DNA of 64,000 nucleotides from Planktothricoides raciborskii GIHE-MW2 (GTDB lineage Bacteria; Cyanobacteriota; Cyanobacteriia; Cyanobacteriales; Laspinemataceae): NCBI RefSeq assembly GCF_040564635.1, contig NZ_CP159837.1, positions 6,869,001 to 6,933,000 of the forward strand, read 5' to 3'. Shown piece by piece: positions 54,936 to 64,000 of this stretch (position 1 is its first letter; each line of letters starts with the position of its first letter). The notes under the pieces were generated by a model. It saw only the letters and a program-made list of their open reading frames with translations, ran no database searches and was not told where the DNA came from. The position numbers and the translations under genes were made by a program.

Positions 54936-55455
54936 CCTTAAATGAGACTCCTCGCTAAACTACACTACAGAAATACATTACGCATCTTACATGGCAAACC
55001 AATTGCCGCCTTGTCAATACAAAATTTGTACTGTAAACAAATCGGGAAAAATAGTTTTGCCTTCTCTGTTATATCTGTTGAGATAGCGGTTCGCACCGAA
55101 CGAGTAGTATTTGTTATTTGTTATTTGTTATTTGTTATTTGTTAACTGTTGACCTTTGTAGGGGCGCAATGCTTGCGCCCCTAAACCCCGCACACCGATG
55201 GCGGCCCCCTGCACTATTTACGCATCCCTAATCGATCCTCAAAGATTTTTCTATCCATCTACCGAGTCGGCACGTTGGGCAGTTCACAACAAACTTTATA
55301 ATGATCGAGATACTTGCAACCGAATATTTTTGATCCATCTGCCGTGCCTTTGGTGAGCTTTTGTCCAGACGCGACCTATCGGGTTTTGACAAAACAGCAA
55401 AAATCTCAACTGGGGCGGCAGCCCAAATCTGTCTCAAGGGGAAAAGGCCACAGTT
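54936..55455. other. ndhH upstream region with simple repeats
   Basis: A TTATTTG heptamer array lies at about 55108-55143 and a TAGGGGCGCAA-TGC-TTGCGCCCCTA palindrome at 55159-55183. The ndhH promoter is expected in about 55200-55440. No gene is supported. Confidence 0.7.
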
Positions 55456-56640
55456 ATGTCAATGATTGAAACCAGAACCGAACCCATGATTCTCAACATG
55501 GGGCCACACCATCCCTCAATGCACGGGGTGTTGCGGTTAATTGTCACCCTGGATGGTGAGGATGTGGTGGATTGCGAGCCAGTCTTGGGCTATTTGCACC
55601 GAGGCATGGAAAAAATCGCCGAAAACCGCACCAACATCATGTTTGTTCCCTACGTCAGCCGCTGGGATTACGCAGCGGGGATGTTTAACGAAGCCGTCAC
55701 CGTGAATGCACCAGAAAAACTGGCGGACATTCCCGTCCCCAAACGGGCCAGCTATATTCGGGTGATTATGCTGGAGTTAAACCGGATTGCCAATCACTTG
55801 CTGTGGTTAGGACCATTTTTGGCGGACGTGGGTGCCCAAACTCCATTTTTCTACATTTTCCGGGAGCGGGAATTCATCTACGATCTGTGGGAAGCCGCCA
55901 CAGGTCAGCGCTTAATCAACAATAACTATTTCCGCATTGGTGGGGTTGCCGCCGATCTGCCTTATGGTTGGGTGGACAAATGCGAAGATTTTTGTGACTA
56001 TTTCGACCCCAAAATCGATGAATACGAGCGCCTGATTACCGATAACCCCATTTTCCGTCGTCGGATTGAAGGACTCGGTGTGATTACTCGCGAAGAGGCG
56101 ATCAACTGGGGACTGTCTGGGCCAATGCTGCGTGCTTCCGGGGTGAAATGGGATCTCCGCAAAGTAGACCACTATGAATGCTACGACGATCTGGACTGGG
56201 AAGTGCAATGGGCAAAAGAGGGCGATTGTTTAGCCCGTTATTTTGTGCGGATTGGGGAAATGCGGGAGTCGGTGAAAATTATTCGCCAAGCCCTGAAAAA
56301 CCTTCCCGGCGGCCCCTACGAAAACTTAGAGGCGAAACGGATGGCAGGGGGGCCAAAATCTGAATGGAGTGATTTTGACTATCAGTTTATGGGTAAGAAA
56401 ATTGCCCCCACGTTTAAAATTCCCGCTGGCGAACATTATGTGCGGATTGAAAGCGGCAAAGGGGAATTAGGGATCTATATTATCGGTGACGATAATGTGT
56501 TCCCCTGGCGGTGGAAGATTCGGGCGGCTGATTTTAATAATCTGCAAATCTTACCGGATTTATTGCGAGGAAATAAGGTGGCCGATATTGTGGCTATTCT
56601 CGGTAGTATCGATGTGATTATGGGTTCAGTCGATCGCTAA
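55456..56640 (+). CDS. ndhH: NAD(P)H-quinone oxidoreductase subunit H
   Basis: The 394-residue protein has the length and signatures of NdhH, the homologue of the 49-kDa/NuoD/NDUFS2 subunit: [14 protein letters not shown] (15-28), YLHRGMEK (46-53), VPYVSRWDY, and the C-terminal DVIMGSVDR. It helps form the quinone-binding site of the NDH-1 complex in the thylakoid membrane, which serves respiration and cyclic electron flow. AGGGG lies upstream of the ATG. It ends in a good intrinsic terminator, separated by about 200 bases from a MidA-type methyltransferase gene. Confidence 0.96.
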   Translation: MSMIETRTEPMILNMGPHHPSMHGVLRLIVTLDGEDVVDCEPVLGYLHRGMEKIAENRTNIMFVPYVSRWDYAAGMFNEAVTVNAPEKLADIPVPKRASYIRVIMLELNRIANHLLWLGPFLADVGAQTPFFYIFREREFIYDLWEAATGQRLINNNYFRIGGVAADLPYGWVDKCEDFCDYFDPKIDEYERLITDNPIFRRRIEGLGVITREEAINWGLSGPMLRASGVKWDLRKVDHYECYDDLDWEVQWAKEGDCLARYFVRIGEMRESVKIIRQALKNLPGGPYENLEAKRMAGGPKSEWSDFDYQFMGKKIAPTFKIPAGEHYVRIESGKGELGIYIIGDDNVFPWRWKIRAADFNNLQILPDLLRGNKVADIVAILGSIDVIMGSVDR

Positions 56641-56661
56641 TATATCTGGCTAAAACTTATC

Positions 56662-56693
56662 AAAAATAGGGACAATAAACTGTCCCTATTTTT
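56662..56693 (+). terminator. Intrinsic terminator after ndhH
   Basis: Thirteen-base arms (AAAAATAGGGACA and complement) enclose a six-base loop and the stem ends in five T residues. Confidence 0.9.
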
Positions 56694-56741
56694 ATGAGCA
56701 ATTTTATCGATATTTTTTCGCGATCGATGAAATAAAATGTT

Positions 56742-56833
56742 TTACCACAAAGACACAGAGAAGCACAGAGAGAAAGAAGCACAGAGATAAGCACATAGAA
56801 AAAATTTCTCCGTGTCCTTTGTGTCTTTGTGGT
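56742..56833. repeat. Inverted pair of the ACCACAAAG / CTTTGTGGT repeat
   Basis: ACCACAAAGACACAGAG at 56742 and CCTTTGTGTCTTTGTGGT at about 56816-56833 face each other. Together with similar copies at 12243-12399, 23565, 39208 and 47512 they form a dispersed family. A short GGTGGGCA-A-TGCCCACC palindrome follows at 56862-56878. Confidence 0.75.
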
Positions 56834-56898
56834 GAAAAATAAGTAATAATAAGTAATAATTGGTGGGCAATGCCCACCCTACTAATTGATTAAAAAAT

Positions 56899-58098
56899 AT
56901 GAGTAATCCTAATTTATGTGAAGAAATTGCCCGGAAAATTCAGGCAAGTGAGCAAAAAAGAATTTCTTTTGCTGAGTATATGAATTTAGCGCTGTATCAT
57001 CCCGCTTATGGTTATTATACGACGGGGGCGGGAAAAATTGGCGCTGGGGGTGATTTTGCGACTTCTCCCCATTTATGCTCGGATTTCGGGGAAATGCTGG
57101 CGGAACAGTTTTGGCAAATGTGGCAAATTTTGGGCTGTCCGGTGCGGTTTCAATTGGTAGAAATGGGGGCAGGTCAGGGATTAATTGCGGGAGATGTGCT
57201 GGTTTATTTACAGTATAAATATCCCGATTTTTTTCAGTGTTTAGATTATGTTATTATAGAAAATTCTCCGGCGATGCGCCAGTTTCAAGAACAACGGTTA
57301 GTTCGGTTTACAGGCGATTTGGCGAATGTCCTCCGCTGGTGTTCTTGGGCAGAAATCGAACCGGATTCAATCATCGGTTGTTGTTTTTCTAATGAATTGG
57401 TCGATGCTTTTCCTGTGCATCAATTTGTTATAGATAGAGGGAAATTTAAGGAAATTTATGTGACTATGTCAGAAATTAATGGTGAACTAAATTTTGTGGA
57501 GGTATTGGGAGAACTTTCTACCCCAAAAATTGCCGAATATTTTAATGAGTTAGGGTTAAATTTTCTGGGAGTAAAGTACCCGGATGGCTATCGCAGTGAG
57601 GTGAATTTAGCGGCGTTAGATTGGTTAAGGGAAGCGAGCCAACGGTTAAAGCGGGGTTATTTGTTAACCATTGATTATGGCTATGAAGGCGATCGCTATT
57701 ACGCCCCTTCTCGACATCAGGGAACTTTGCAATGTTATTATCAGCATCGCTACCATGACAATCCCTATATTTTAGTAGGCCAACAGGATATTACTGCCCA
57801 TGTGAATTTTACCGCCTTGGAGCGTTATGGGCAGCAATGGGGTTTAGAAAATATCGGCTTTACTAAGCAAGGATTATTTTTAATGGCTTTGGGGCTGGGC
57901 GATCGCATTGCCGCCATATCCACCACTCCCGGACTGGATATTGTCACCGCATTACAACGGCGAGAAGTGCTGCATCAATTAATTGATCCAATGGGTCTGG
58001 GTAATTTTGGCGTCTTAGCACAAAGTAAAGGACTAACGGATCAAGAACGCGACCAAAAATTAACAGGTTTTACCATGCCACCAATGGGAACGTTTTAG
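56899..58098 (+). CDS. MidA/NDUFAF7-family SAM-dependent methyltransferase
   Basis: The 399-residue protein has the family N-terminus (FAEYMNLALYHPAYGYYTTG), the SAM loop VEMGAGQGLIAGD (about 90), the FSNELVDAFPVHQF motif (about 160) and the GYLLTIDYGYEGDRYYAP motif (about 255). In mitochondria NDUFAF7 dimethylates an arginine of NDUFS2, whose bacterial-type homologue NdhH is encoded immediately upstream on the same strand, so a role in NDH-1 assembly is a reasonable inference. No direct evidence for this substrate exists in the sequence. Confidence 0.88.
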   Translation: MSNPNLCEEIARKIQASEQKRISFAEYMNLALYHPAYGYYTTGAGKIGAGGDFATSPHLCSDFGEMLAEQFWQMWQILGCPVRFQLVEMGAGQGLIAGDVLVYLQYKYPDFFQCLDYVIIENSPAMRQFQEQRLVRFTGDLANVLRWCSWAEIEPDSIIGCCFSNELVDAFPVHQFVIDRGKFKEIYVTMSEINGELNFVEVLGELSTPKIAEYFNELGLNFLGVKYPDGYRSEVNLAALDWLREASQRLKRGYLLTIDYGYEGDRYYAPSRHQGTLQCYYQHRYHDNPYILVGQQDITAHVNFTALERYGQQWGLENIGFTKQGLFLMALGLGDRIAAISTTPGLDIVTALQRREVLHQLIDPMGLGNFGVLAQSKGLTDQERDQKLTGFTMPPMGTF

Positions 58099-58144
58099 GA
58101 ATAAAGAGGTGTATTGGAGCGGGAGAACCCGCTCCCCCATCCGC

Positions 58145-59095
58145 CTAAATGGGCACGGCGACCTTTTTTAAGACCGTCATGGGGCCGGTTTCTTTGAGGA
58201 GTTGCATTTGTTCGGCGTTGCGAACCAGCAGGGCGCCCGCAAAGCCCAAGGAGTTGATGGAGATGCCGTGAAATTCTTCCTGCGATCGCGGCACAATCAG
58301 CATCCATTCCCTTGTTGCCAGTAAATTGTAAGGCCCAGACTGCTGCGGACTTGGCTGATTTTCTTCCGTGAGTAAGCCGACTGCCGATAATAAGGTGCGA
58401 TAACATTCCAGGGTCGGGGCAGCGGCATCTACGGGGGAATTGACCCAGTTAGGATCCATGCGGGCGAACCCATTGACAAAGGGCAAATCCGCGATTCGCA
58501 GGAGCGATCCTGGACTATTGGCTGATGGCAATAGGGGTTCCAGGGGAATTTTGCCTCTGCCTGTCCCTAGGGGCAATGGGACGAGTTGTAAATGCTTATG
58601 TTTTTGACTTGCCCCAGCGATTTTGCCGCCGTTATAAAATATCAGTCCATCAAATTCCGCTAAACAAGCCCACATTGCCACAAAATCCGCCCAAGTTAAC
58701 CAATTTTCCTGGTCTTCAAACTCTCGCGTGACAATCAGCAGGTGATGGTTAACCACATTAAATTTATTCAATAAACATAAGTGGGTCGGAGAAATATCAC
58801 AGACAAATAAATCTTGCTCATAAGGCAGAAAAGGGTTAAACTCTTTGCCGGTTTTCTGTTGTTTTTTCTGTTGTTTTTTCTTGGCTTTATCTTTGCGGAC
58901 GAGGTTGGCTAAAATTCTCACGATCCAATCAATGCCCTCTTGATTGATTAACTCGCATTCCGTGGGAATTGATTGCAATGCCCCACAACTTATGGCATAG
59001 TTGGTTTGGAATTGAATTTTAGACCATAAACTGCCCGGTTTTAGCAGGATATTTTCTGGACGCAATTCTGGACACAATAATGTTTGTTCAGTCAT
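58145..59095 (-). CDS. Ap4A phosphorylase / ATP adenylyltransferase
   Basis: The 316-residue protein has the Ap4A phosphorylase plan: an N-terminal half with FNPFLPYEQDLFVCDISPTH and NKFNVVNHHLLIVTREF, and a HIT-like H-x-H-x-Q active site in KHKHLQLVPL near residue 180. A Lys/Gln-rich insertion lies near 70-90. The C-terminal third continues to NLLATREWMLIVPRSQE. Such enzymes split Ap4A with phosphate to ATP and ADP, or make ADP from adenylyl sulfate. It is convergent with the methyltransferase gene, 47 bases apart. Confidence 0.85.
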   Translation of the reverse strand: MTEQTLLCPELRPENILLKPGSLWSKIQFQTNYAISCGALQSIPTECELINQEGIDWIVRILANLVRKDKAKKKQQKKQQKTGKEFNPFLPYEQDLFVCDISPTHLCLLNKFNVVNHHLLIVTREFEDQENWLTWADFVAMWACLAEFDGLIFYNGGKIAGASQKHKHLQLVPLPLGTGRGKIPLEPLLPSANSPGSLLRIADLPFVNGFARMDPNWVNSPVDAAAPTLECYRTLLSAVGLLTEENQPSPQQSGPYNLLATREWMLIVPRSQEEFHGISINSLGFAGALLVRNAEQMQLLKETGPMTVLKKVAVPI

Positions 59096-59795
59096 ATTTC
59101 AATGTCAGAAATATTGGCGTGAGTTGTACTTGCTTTAATCGCTTATTTAACTAAGTTAATTAATTCAGTAATTATTCCCCCAAAAAAAAGATAATATTAC
59201 CTTAATTGGATGGATATAAGGTTTAATTAACCATAAGTTAAGAAAGTATTTGATGGCGATTTTAAGATTTTGACGATTCAATTTTAATGGTGTAGCGATC
59301 GCACCTGATAAAATATCGGATTTTTTTAACAAAACGTAACAATAAATTTAGTTTCAGGATATCAAGAGCGCTCGGCTTTAAGAGATTTTTTGGCCACAAC
59401 CATAGAGAGGCAGAGAACCGAGAACAACGACAGAAAAGCCTCGTTTGCTCTGATTGTCCGGGAAAATTATTTGGCCGATAATTAGCGATGAATTAGCGCT
59501 TGTCCTGGAGACGATTTATCAACGGAAATAAAGACTGTGTTTAAGAGTTAGCGGCGATCGCCGCCCTCCCATCGGGCGCCCTAAAATCATGGGTGATGGG
59601 TGAGAAAAATGTTAAATTTTGGTCATCGGCGCCTGCCCCCGCCTTCGCGGGGGTTGGCATCAGCTTGATTAAGGATATATAATATAAGACATTTTATTTA
59701 CCGGAACTATATTTTACTTGCCGTATTTTCACGGATCCAGTCAATTTTCTCTTTGACTTTTGAATTCATTCAAGTGAACTGATTAAAATAAAGCT
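59096..59795. other. 700-base divergent region upstream of the PAS kinase
   Basis: It contains both promoters, a C-rich palindrome CCCCCGC-CTTC-GCGGGGG at 59636-59653, related to that near 3177-3195, and several AT-rich tracts. No coding frame or RNA gene is recognised. Confidence 0.6.
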
Positions 59796-62700
59796 GTGTC
59801 TGATCATGTTTCTCCGTTTCTGCTTCAAGATCCCCACGTATTTGAAACCCTATTTAACGCTGCCCTCGATGCGTGGGCGATCGCCGATGATCGAGGTAAT
59901 TATCTTGATGCTAACCCCGCTGCCTGTCAATTATTCGGATTGCCCCGTTGCAACCTGATCGGTTGTCATCTCAGGGATTTTACCTTCCAAGGGTTTGACT
60001 TTGCCTCGGCTTGGCAGCAGTTTCTTGACCAAGGTCAAGACAAGGGGGAATTTCAGTTGATTAGAACCGATGGCCAAGTGTATGAAGTCGAATACACCGC
60101 AAAGGCTAAGGTAATCTCCGGTTATCACCTATTAATGTGGCGGGACGTCACCGCCCGCAAACGGGCAGAAGACCGGGTGCAGGTGTTGGAAAATCTCCTG
60201 GCACAAACCACCGCTGTCCCACCGCCGTCCCACCCAGACAGCCTGGAGGCGATGCAGAAAACCGATGAAGAACGGTATCGCCTGCAACAAATTGCTCGGC
60301 ATATCCCTGGGGCGATCTACCAGTTGACGTTGCATCTCGATGGCCGGTCTTGTTTCCCATACTTCAGCGAGGGGTTGCAAGAGATTTATGGGGTCGCACC
60401 AGAAGCGGTCAGGGAGGACGCTACCCCCCTTTTGGCCATGATTCATCCCGATGACCTAGCCAGTTTCAAGCGGTCGATTGTTGACTCAGCCACCCACCTC
60501 AACCCGTGGCATTGCGAATATCGCATCTGTCATCCCGATGGCCGGTTGTTATGGGCGATCGGTCACGCCACACCCCAGCGAGAACTCGATGGCAGCACTA
60601 TCTGGTATGGCTATATTCAGGATATTACCGCCCAAAAAGCGACGGATCAAGCGCTGCGGGAAAATCATGTGCGGTTACAACTGGCCCTAGAAGCGGCGAA
60701 TATTGGCACTTGGGATTGGAACCCGCAAACCAATCAGGTGGCTTTTAGCAAGCAGTGGAAAGCGATGCTGGGCTACAAAGAAGATGAAATTGAAAATCGC
60801 CTACCAGTCTGGGAAAGTCTGGTACATCCAGAGGATCTCCAAGAGGCTTATGCAAAGATTGATGCCCACATCCAAGGAAAAACGCCAGTTTATCAGAATG
60901 AATATCGGATGCGGTGCAAAGATGCGTCGTATAAATGGATCTTAGACCGAGGGCAAATTATTGAACGCGATGAACAAGGTCAGCCGGTCAGGTTTATCGG
61001 CATCCATCACGATATTTCTGAGCGCAAAACGGCGGAACTGGCCTTACGGGAACTGACTCAACAACTCCAAAAAGCTCAGGAAGTGGCTCAGTTGGGTTAT
61101 ACCTATTTTGATATGGCAACCCAAAAAATCACTTGGTCTGAACAGGTTTTCCGCATCTTTGGCCTGAACCCAGACCAAGGAGAACCAACGTTTAAGGAAT
61201 ATCTGAAAAAATTGCACCCGCAAGATCGCACCATTTGGCAACAGAGGTTGACAGAAGCGAGGCAAGGTGTGCCCCAAAGTTTTGACTATCGCGTCTTTCG
61301 TCCCGATGGGGAAATGCGCTATGTGAATGCTCGCCTTGAGCTTGAGGTTAGAGATGGTGAAGTGGTGGGGATTTTCGGCACCGAGATGGATATTACCGAT
61401 CGCAAAACGGCGGAATTAGAACTGGAGCAATTTTTTAGCATTTCCCTGGATTTACTCTGTATTGCTGATGCCGAAGGTCGTTTTCGCCGCCTGAACCGGG
61501 CTTGGGAAACTAGCTTGGGCTACACCGTTGAGGAATTGGCAGGTCGGCTTTTTTTAGAGTTTGTCCACCCTGATGATGTTGCCCCCACTCTGGCCAAGAT
61601 GTCAGATTTAGAGCATGGGGATAGGGTGCTGAAATTTGTGAATCGCTATCGAGCTAAAGATGGCAGTTATCGTTATATTGAATGGCTGGCGAATCCTTGC
61701 GGATCGTTAATTTATGCCGCTGCTAGGGATATTACCGATCGCATCCAAACGGAGGCGACCCTGCGAGCGAATGAGGAAAAACTGCGATCGCTGTTTGACC
61801 TATCTCCTTTGGGAATTGTGTTAAATGATATGCAGGGTAAATTCACCGAAGCCAACCCAGCCGCTTTGAACATTACCGGCTATACCTTGGCAGAATTAAA
61901 TCAGTTGAGTTATTGGGATTTAACTCCCTCGGAATACATCCAGCCGCAAAACCGACAAATTCAATTACTCAAGACCATTGGGCGATACGGCCCTTACCAA
62001 AAAGAATATATTCGCAAAAACGGCGATCGCGTACCCGTGGAACTGACGGGGATGATAGTCACGGGGGCAGATGGACAGCAATATGTCTGGTCAATTATTG
62101 CCGATATTACAGAGCGCAAACAAGCGGAAGCCCAACTGAACGAAATCTCTGAGCGGTTGTCATTATCCCTCAAGTCTGGAGCGATTGGCTGTTGGGAATG
62201 GAATATCATCGAAAACACCCTGATTTGGGACGATCGGATGTATGAACTGTATGGGGTCAACCCGGAGTCTAATACCCGATTAGTTTACGAAATTTGGTCA
62301 ACGGGACTGCATCCCGATGACCGAGAGGCATCGGAAAGTTTAATTCGCCAAACGGTTTTGGGTCAAGCCGAATTTGATACGGAATTTCGGGTGATTCATC
62401 CTGATGGCAGCATCCATTTTATTAAAGCCTTTGGTCTGCTGCTGCGAAACCCCGAGGGGAATCCCGAAAAAATGATTGGGGTTAATTTTGAGATTACAGA
62501 CCGCAAACAGGCTGAAGCCCAGCTACAATCCCTGCTTCAAGAATCCCAAGCCAAAAGCCAAGAACTCCAACTCGCCTATCGGGAACTGCAAGAAACGCAA
62601 ATTCAGTTAATTCAAGCGGAAAAAATGTCCAGTTTAGGGCAGTTGGTTGCCGGGGTTGCCCATGAAATTAATAACCCAGTAAGCTTTATTTATGGTAACT

Positions 62701-63428
62701 TAACCCCCACATTAGAATATGCCCAGAGTTTACTAGAACTGATTCAGCTTTACCAAGATTGCTATCCTAATCCAGGGGAAGAAATTACTGATTTCAGCGA
62801 AGAAATCGAGTTAGATTTCATTATCGAAGATTTCCCTAAAATCATCGATTCTATGAAAAATGGTGCATCGCGCATTCGGGATATTGTCAAGTCTCTGCGG
62901 ATCTTCTCTCGCTTAGATGAAGCCGATTTAAAGGAAGTAGACCTGCATGAAAATCTGGACTGCACTCTGGTAATTTTACACAATCGCTTGAATGGTGGAG
63001 GGGTAAATGCGGAAATCAAAGTGATTAAAAACTATGGAAAGTTACCTCTGGTTGAATGTTATATTGGCTTGTTAAACCAGGTGTTTATGAATCTGTTGAT
63101 CAATGGGATTCAAGCCATAGAGGAACGACAAAAATTTGATCTAATTGATCTAAATTATGAGTATGTTGGCATAATTACCATTACCACAGCTATTGATGCA
63201 TCTAATTGGGTATCGATTTCAATTAAAGACAATGGGATCGGCATGACTCCAGAGGTGCAAGCGAATATTTTTAATCCCTTTTTTACTACCAAGCCTGTAG
63301 GTCAAGGGACCGGCATGGGATTACCTAATAGCTATCAAATTGTCACCAAAAATCACCAAGGAAAGTTAAGTTTCACTTCGGCGATCGGGGTGGGAAGTGA
63401 GTTTGTTATTCAGTTACCTTGCCGGTAA
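59796..63428 (+). CDS. Seven-PAS soluble sensor histidine kinase
   Basis: The GTG start gives a 1210-residue protein with no membrane helix. Seven PAS/PAC units occupy about 12-910, each ending in a D-(I/V)-T/S-x-R/Q-K motif (MWRDVTARK, IQDITAQK, IHHDISERK, TEMDITDRK, AARDITDR, IADITERK, NFEITDRK). A coiled coil (about 912-945) leads to the HisKA domain with the phospho-histidine near 956 in VAHEINNPVSFIYGN. The ATPase has the N box NLLINGIQA, DNGIGM and GQGTGMGLPNS. Output would be to a separate response regulator; none is adjacent. No clear ribosome site is visible before the GTG. Confidence 0.92.
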   Translation: MSDHVSPFLLQDPHVFETLFNAALDAWAIADDRGNYLDANPAACQLFGLPRCNLIGCHLRDFTFQGFDFASAWQQFLDQGQDKGEFQLIRTDGQVYEVEYTAKAKVISGYHLLMWRDVTARKRAEDRVQVLENLLAQTTAVPPPSHPDSLEAMQKTDEERYRLQQIARHIPGAIYQLTLHLDGRSCFPYFSEGLQEIYGVAPEAVREDATPLLAMIHPDDLASFKRSIVDSATHLNPWHCEYRICHPDGRLLWAIGHATPQRELDGSTIWYGYIQDITAQKATDQALRENHVRLQLALEAANIGTWDWNPQTNQVAFSKQWKAMLGYKEDEIENRLPVWESLVHPEDLQEAYAKIDAHIQGKTPVYQNEYRMRCKDASYKWILDRGQIIERDEQGQPVRFIGIHHDISERKTAELALRELTQQLQKAQEVAQLGYTYFDMATQKITWSEQVFRIFGLNPDQGEPTFKEYLKKLHPQDRTIWQQRLTEARQGVPQSFDYRVFRPDGEMRYVNARLELEVRDGEVVGIFGTEMDITDRKTAELELEQFFSISLDLLCIADAEGRFRRLNRAWETSLGYTVEELAGRLFLEFVHPDDVAPTLAKMSDLEHGDRVLKFVNRYRAKDGSYRYIEWLANPCGSLIYAAARDITDRIQTEATLRANEEKLRSLFDLSPLGIVLNDMQGKFTEANPAALNITGYTLAELNQLSYWDLTPSEYIQPQNRQIQLLKTIGRYGPYQKEYIRKNGDRVPVELTGMIVTGADGQQYVWSIIADITERKQAEAQLNEISERLSLSLKSGAIGCWEWNIIENTLIWDDRMYELYGVNPESNTRLVYEIWSTGLHPDDREASESLIRQTVLGQAEFDTEFRVIHPDGSIHFIKAFGLLLRNPEGNPEKMIGVNFEITDRKQAEAQLQSLLQESQAKSQELQLAYRELQETQIQLIQAEKMSSLGQLVAGVAHEINNPVSFIYGNLTPTLEYAQSLLELIQLYQDCYPNPGEEITDFSEEIELDFIIEDFPKIIDSMKNGASRIRDIVKSLRIFSRLDEADLKEVDLHENLDCTLVILHNRLNGGGVNAEIKVIKNYGKLPLVECYIGLLNQVFMNLLINGIQAIEERQKFDLIDLNYEYVGIITITTAIDASNWVSISIKDNGIGMTPEVQANIFNPFFTTKPVGQGTGMGLPNSYQIVTKNHQGKLSFTSAIGVGSEFVIQLPCR

Positions 63429-63560
63429 GTTTAGGTAAAACCAAGGCTTTTTATCAATGTTAAGGCCAAAGGTTAAGGCCAAAGACAAGAATGGAAGCCG
63501 CCTAAAATACCCTATTAAAATAGAATCAGCCAAAAAATTAAAAATAGGCTATCAATTACC

Positions 63561-64000
63561 ATGCAAATAAATTATCAGCAACTAAATTCTAAAATCGATC
63601 GCGTAAAACTCTATGCTGCCGGGGCAACGGTGTCGCGGGTGGCTGAGTTAGCTGATAGAAATGAAGTAGTGGAAATTCCCGGTTTACCTTTAGCTTTGGA
63701 TGATAGTAGCGTGCGAGTCCGGGTGGAAAGCGATTCTGGAAATAGTGCCTTTGCCGCGATCGCCACTGATGTGCGGATTGGTTTAGGGGTTCCCCCGCAG
63801 ACCGAAACCCAAGCATTTCCCCTAGAGGCAGAGATTTCTACCGCCCGCACGGAGGTGCAACAATTAGAGGAATTGCTGACTGTGATTGACCATGAAATTA
63901 AAGTTATTTCTCGAATAGAAATTCCCCAAAGATTTAGTGGTGAGGGAGAAAAAGCGCCTCCCCCGTCCCCAACGATGATGCGAATGGCGATCGCCAATTA
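63561..64000 (+). CDS. DUF4139/MuiA-family protein, 3' end outside window
   Basis: The frame from ATG 63561 is open to the window end (146 codons seen). Residues such as KIDRVKLYAAGATVSRVAEL and LEIPGLPLALDD-like VEIPGLPLALDDSSVRVRV match the N-terminal DUF4140 domain of mucoidy-inhibitor A-type proteins, normally 500-650 residues. A coiled segment with VQQLEELLTVIDHEIK follows. It lies 133 bases after the PAS kinase on the same strand. Function is unknown. Confidence 0.7.
   Translation, partial: MQINYQQLNSKIDRVKLYAAGATVSRVAELADRNEVVEIPGLPLALDDSSVRVRVESDSGNSAFAAIATDVRIGLGVPPQTETQAFPLEAEISTARTEVQQLEELLTVIDHEIKVISRIEIPQRFSGEGEKAPPPSPTMMRMAIAN

Overview
The window is a cyanobacterial chromosome segment, most likely from a filamentous, non-heterocystous (Oscillatoriales-type) species. 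The octamer GCGATCGC (HIP1) is scattered through almost all of it. It carries ndhH, phycobilin/chlorophyll genes (heme oxygenase, hemN, bchE), a DASH cryptochrome, a GUN4 domain, YlqD and DUF3153 proteins, and long TIR/WD40 proteins typical of such genomes. No tRNA, rRNA, CRISPR array or intact transposase was recognised. Genus assignment is inference.

Layout. 0-14 kb is ordinary housekeeping: a DUF2157/GDYXXLXY membrane pair, a receiver-only response regulator, a DUF3153 lipoprotein, a Na/Pi cotransporter, a ROK glucokinase, the pyruvate dehydrogenase E2 subunit, YlqD, then a co-directional heme oxygenase - hemN - bchE set for tetrapyrrole synthesis at low oxygen. 14.4-15.0 kb holds a decayed mazEF-like pair. 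15.5-21.0 kb is a foreign-looking island of two minus-strand genes (593 and 1234 aa) with no HIP1 site over about 5.9 kb. The first has a weak P47/TULIP-like N-terminus. The second has a beta-rich N-terminus followed by amphipathic and hydrophobic helices. This is the best candidate for an undescribed system.

21.8-43.5 kb is a conflict/signalling region. It contains an NB-ARC STAND protein without sensor repeats, a tandemly duplicated vapBC module whose two copies are damaged in opposite genes, an AAA-GUN4-macro fusion, a small secreted protein and an SGNH hydrolase. Three giant paralogues follow, each with three TIR domains and 14 WD40 repeats. TIR domains can make ADP-ribose products and macro domains can bind them, so a shared nucleotide signal is plausible but unproven.

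43.5-64 kb returns to accessory and core metabolism: an ADP-forming acyl-CoA synthetase fused to a GNAT domain, cry-DASH, an HPP transporter, a DUF486 protein, a clan GH-A glycosidase-like lipoprotein, a geranylgeranyl-reductase-family flavoprotein, ndhH followed by a MidA/NDUFAF7 methyltransferase, an Ap4A phosphorylase, a seven-PAS histidine kinase and the start of a DUF4139-type protein. Intergenic DNA is rich in short tandem repeats and dispersed palindromes, several of which have entered coding sequences.
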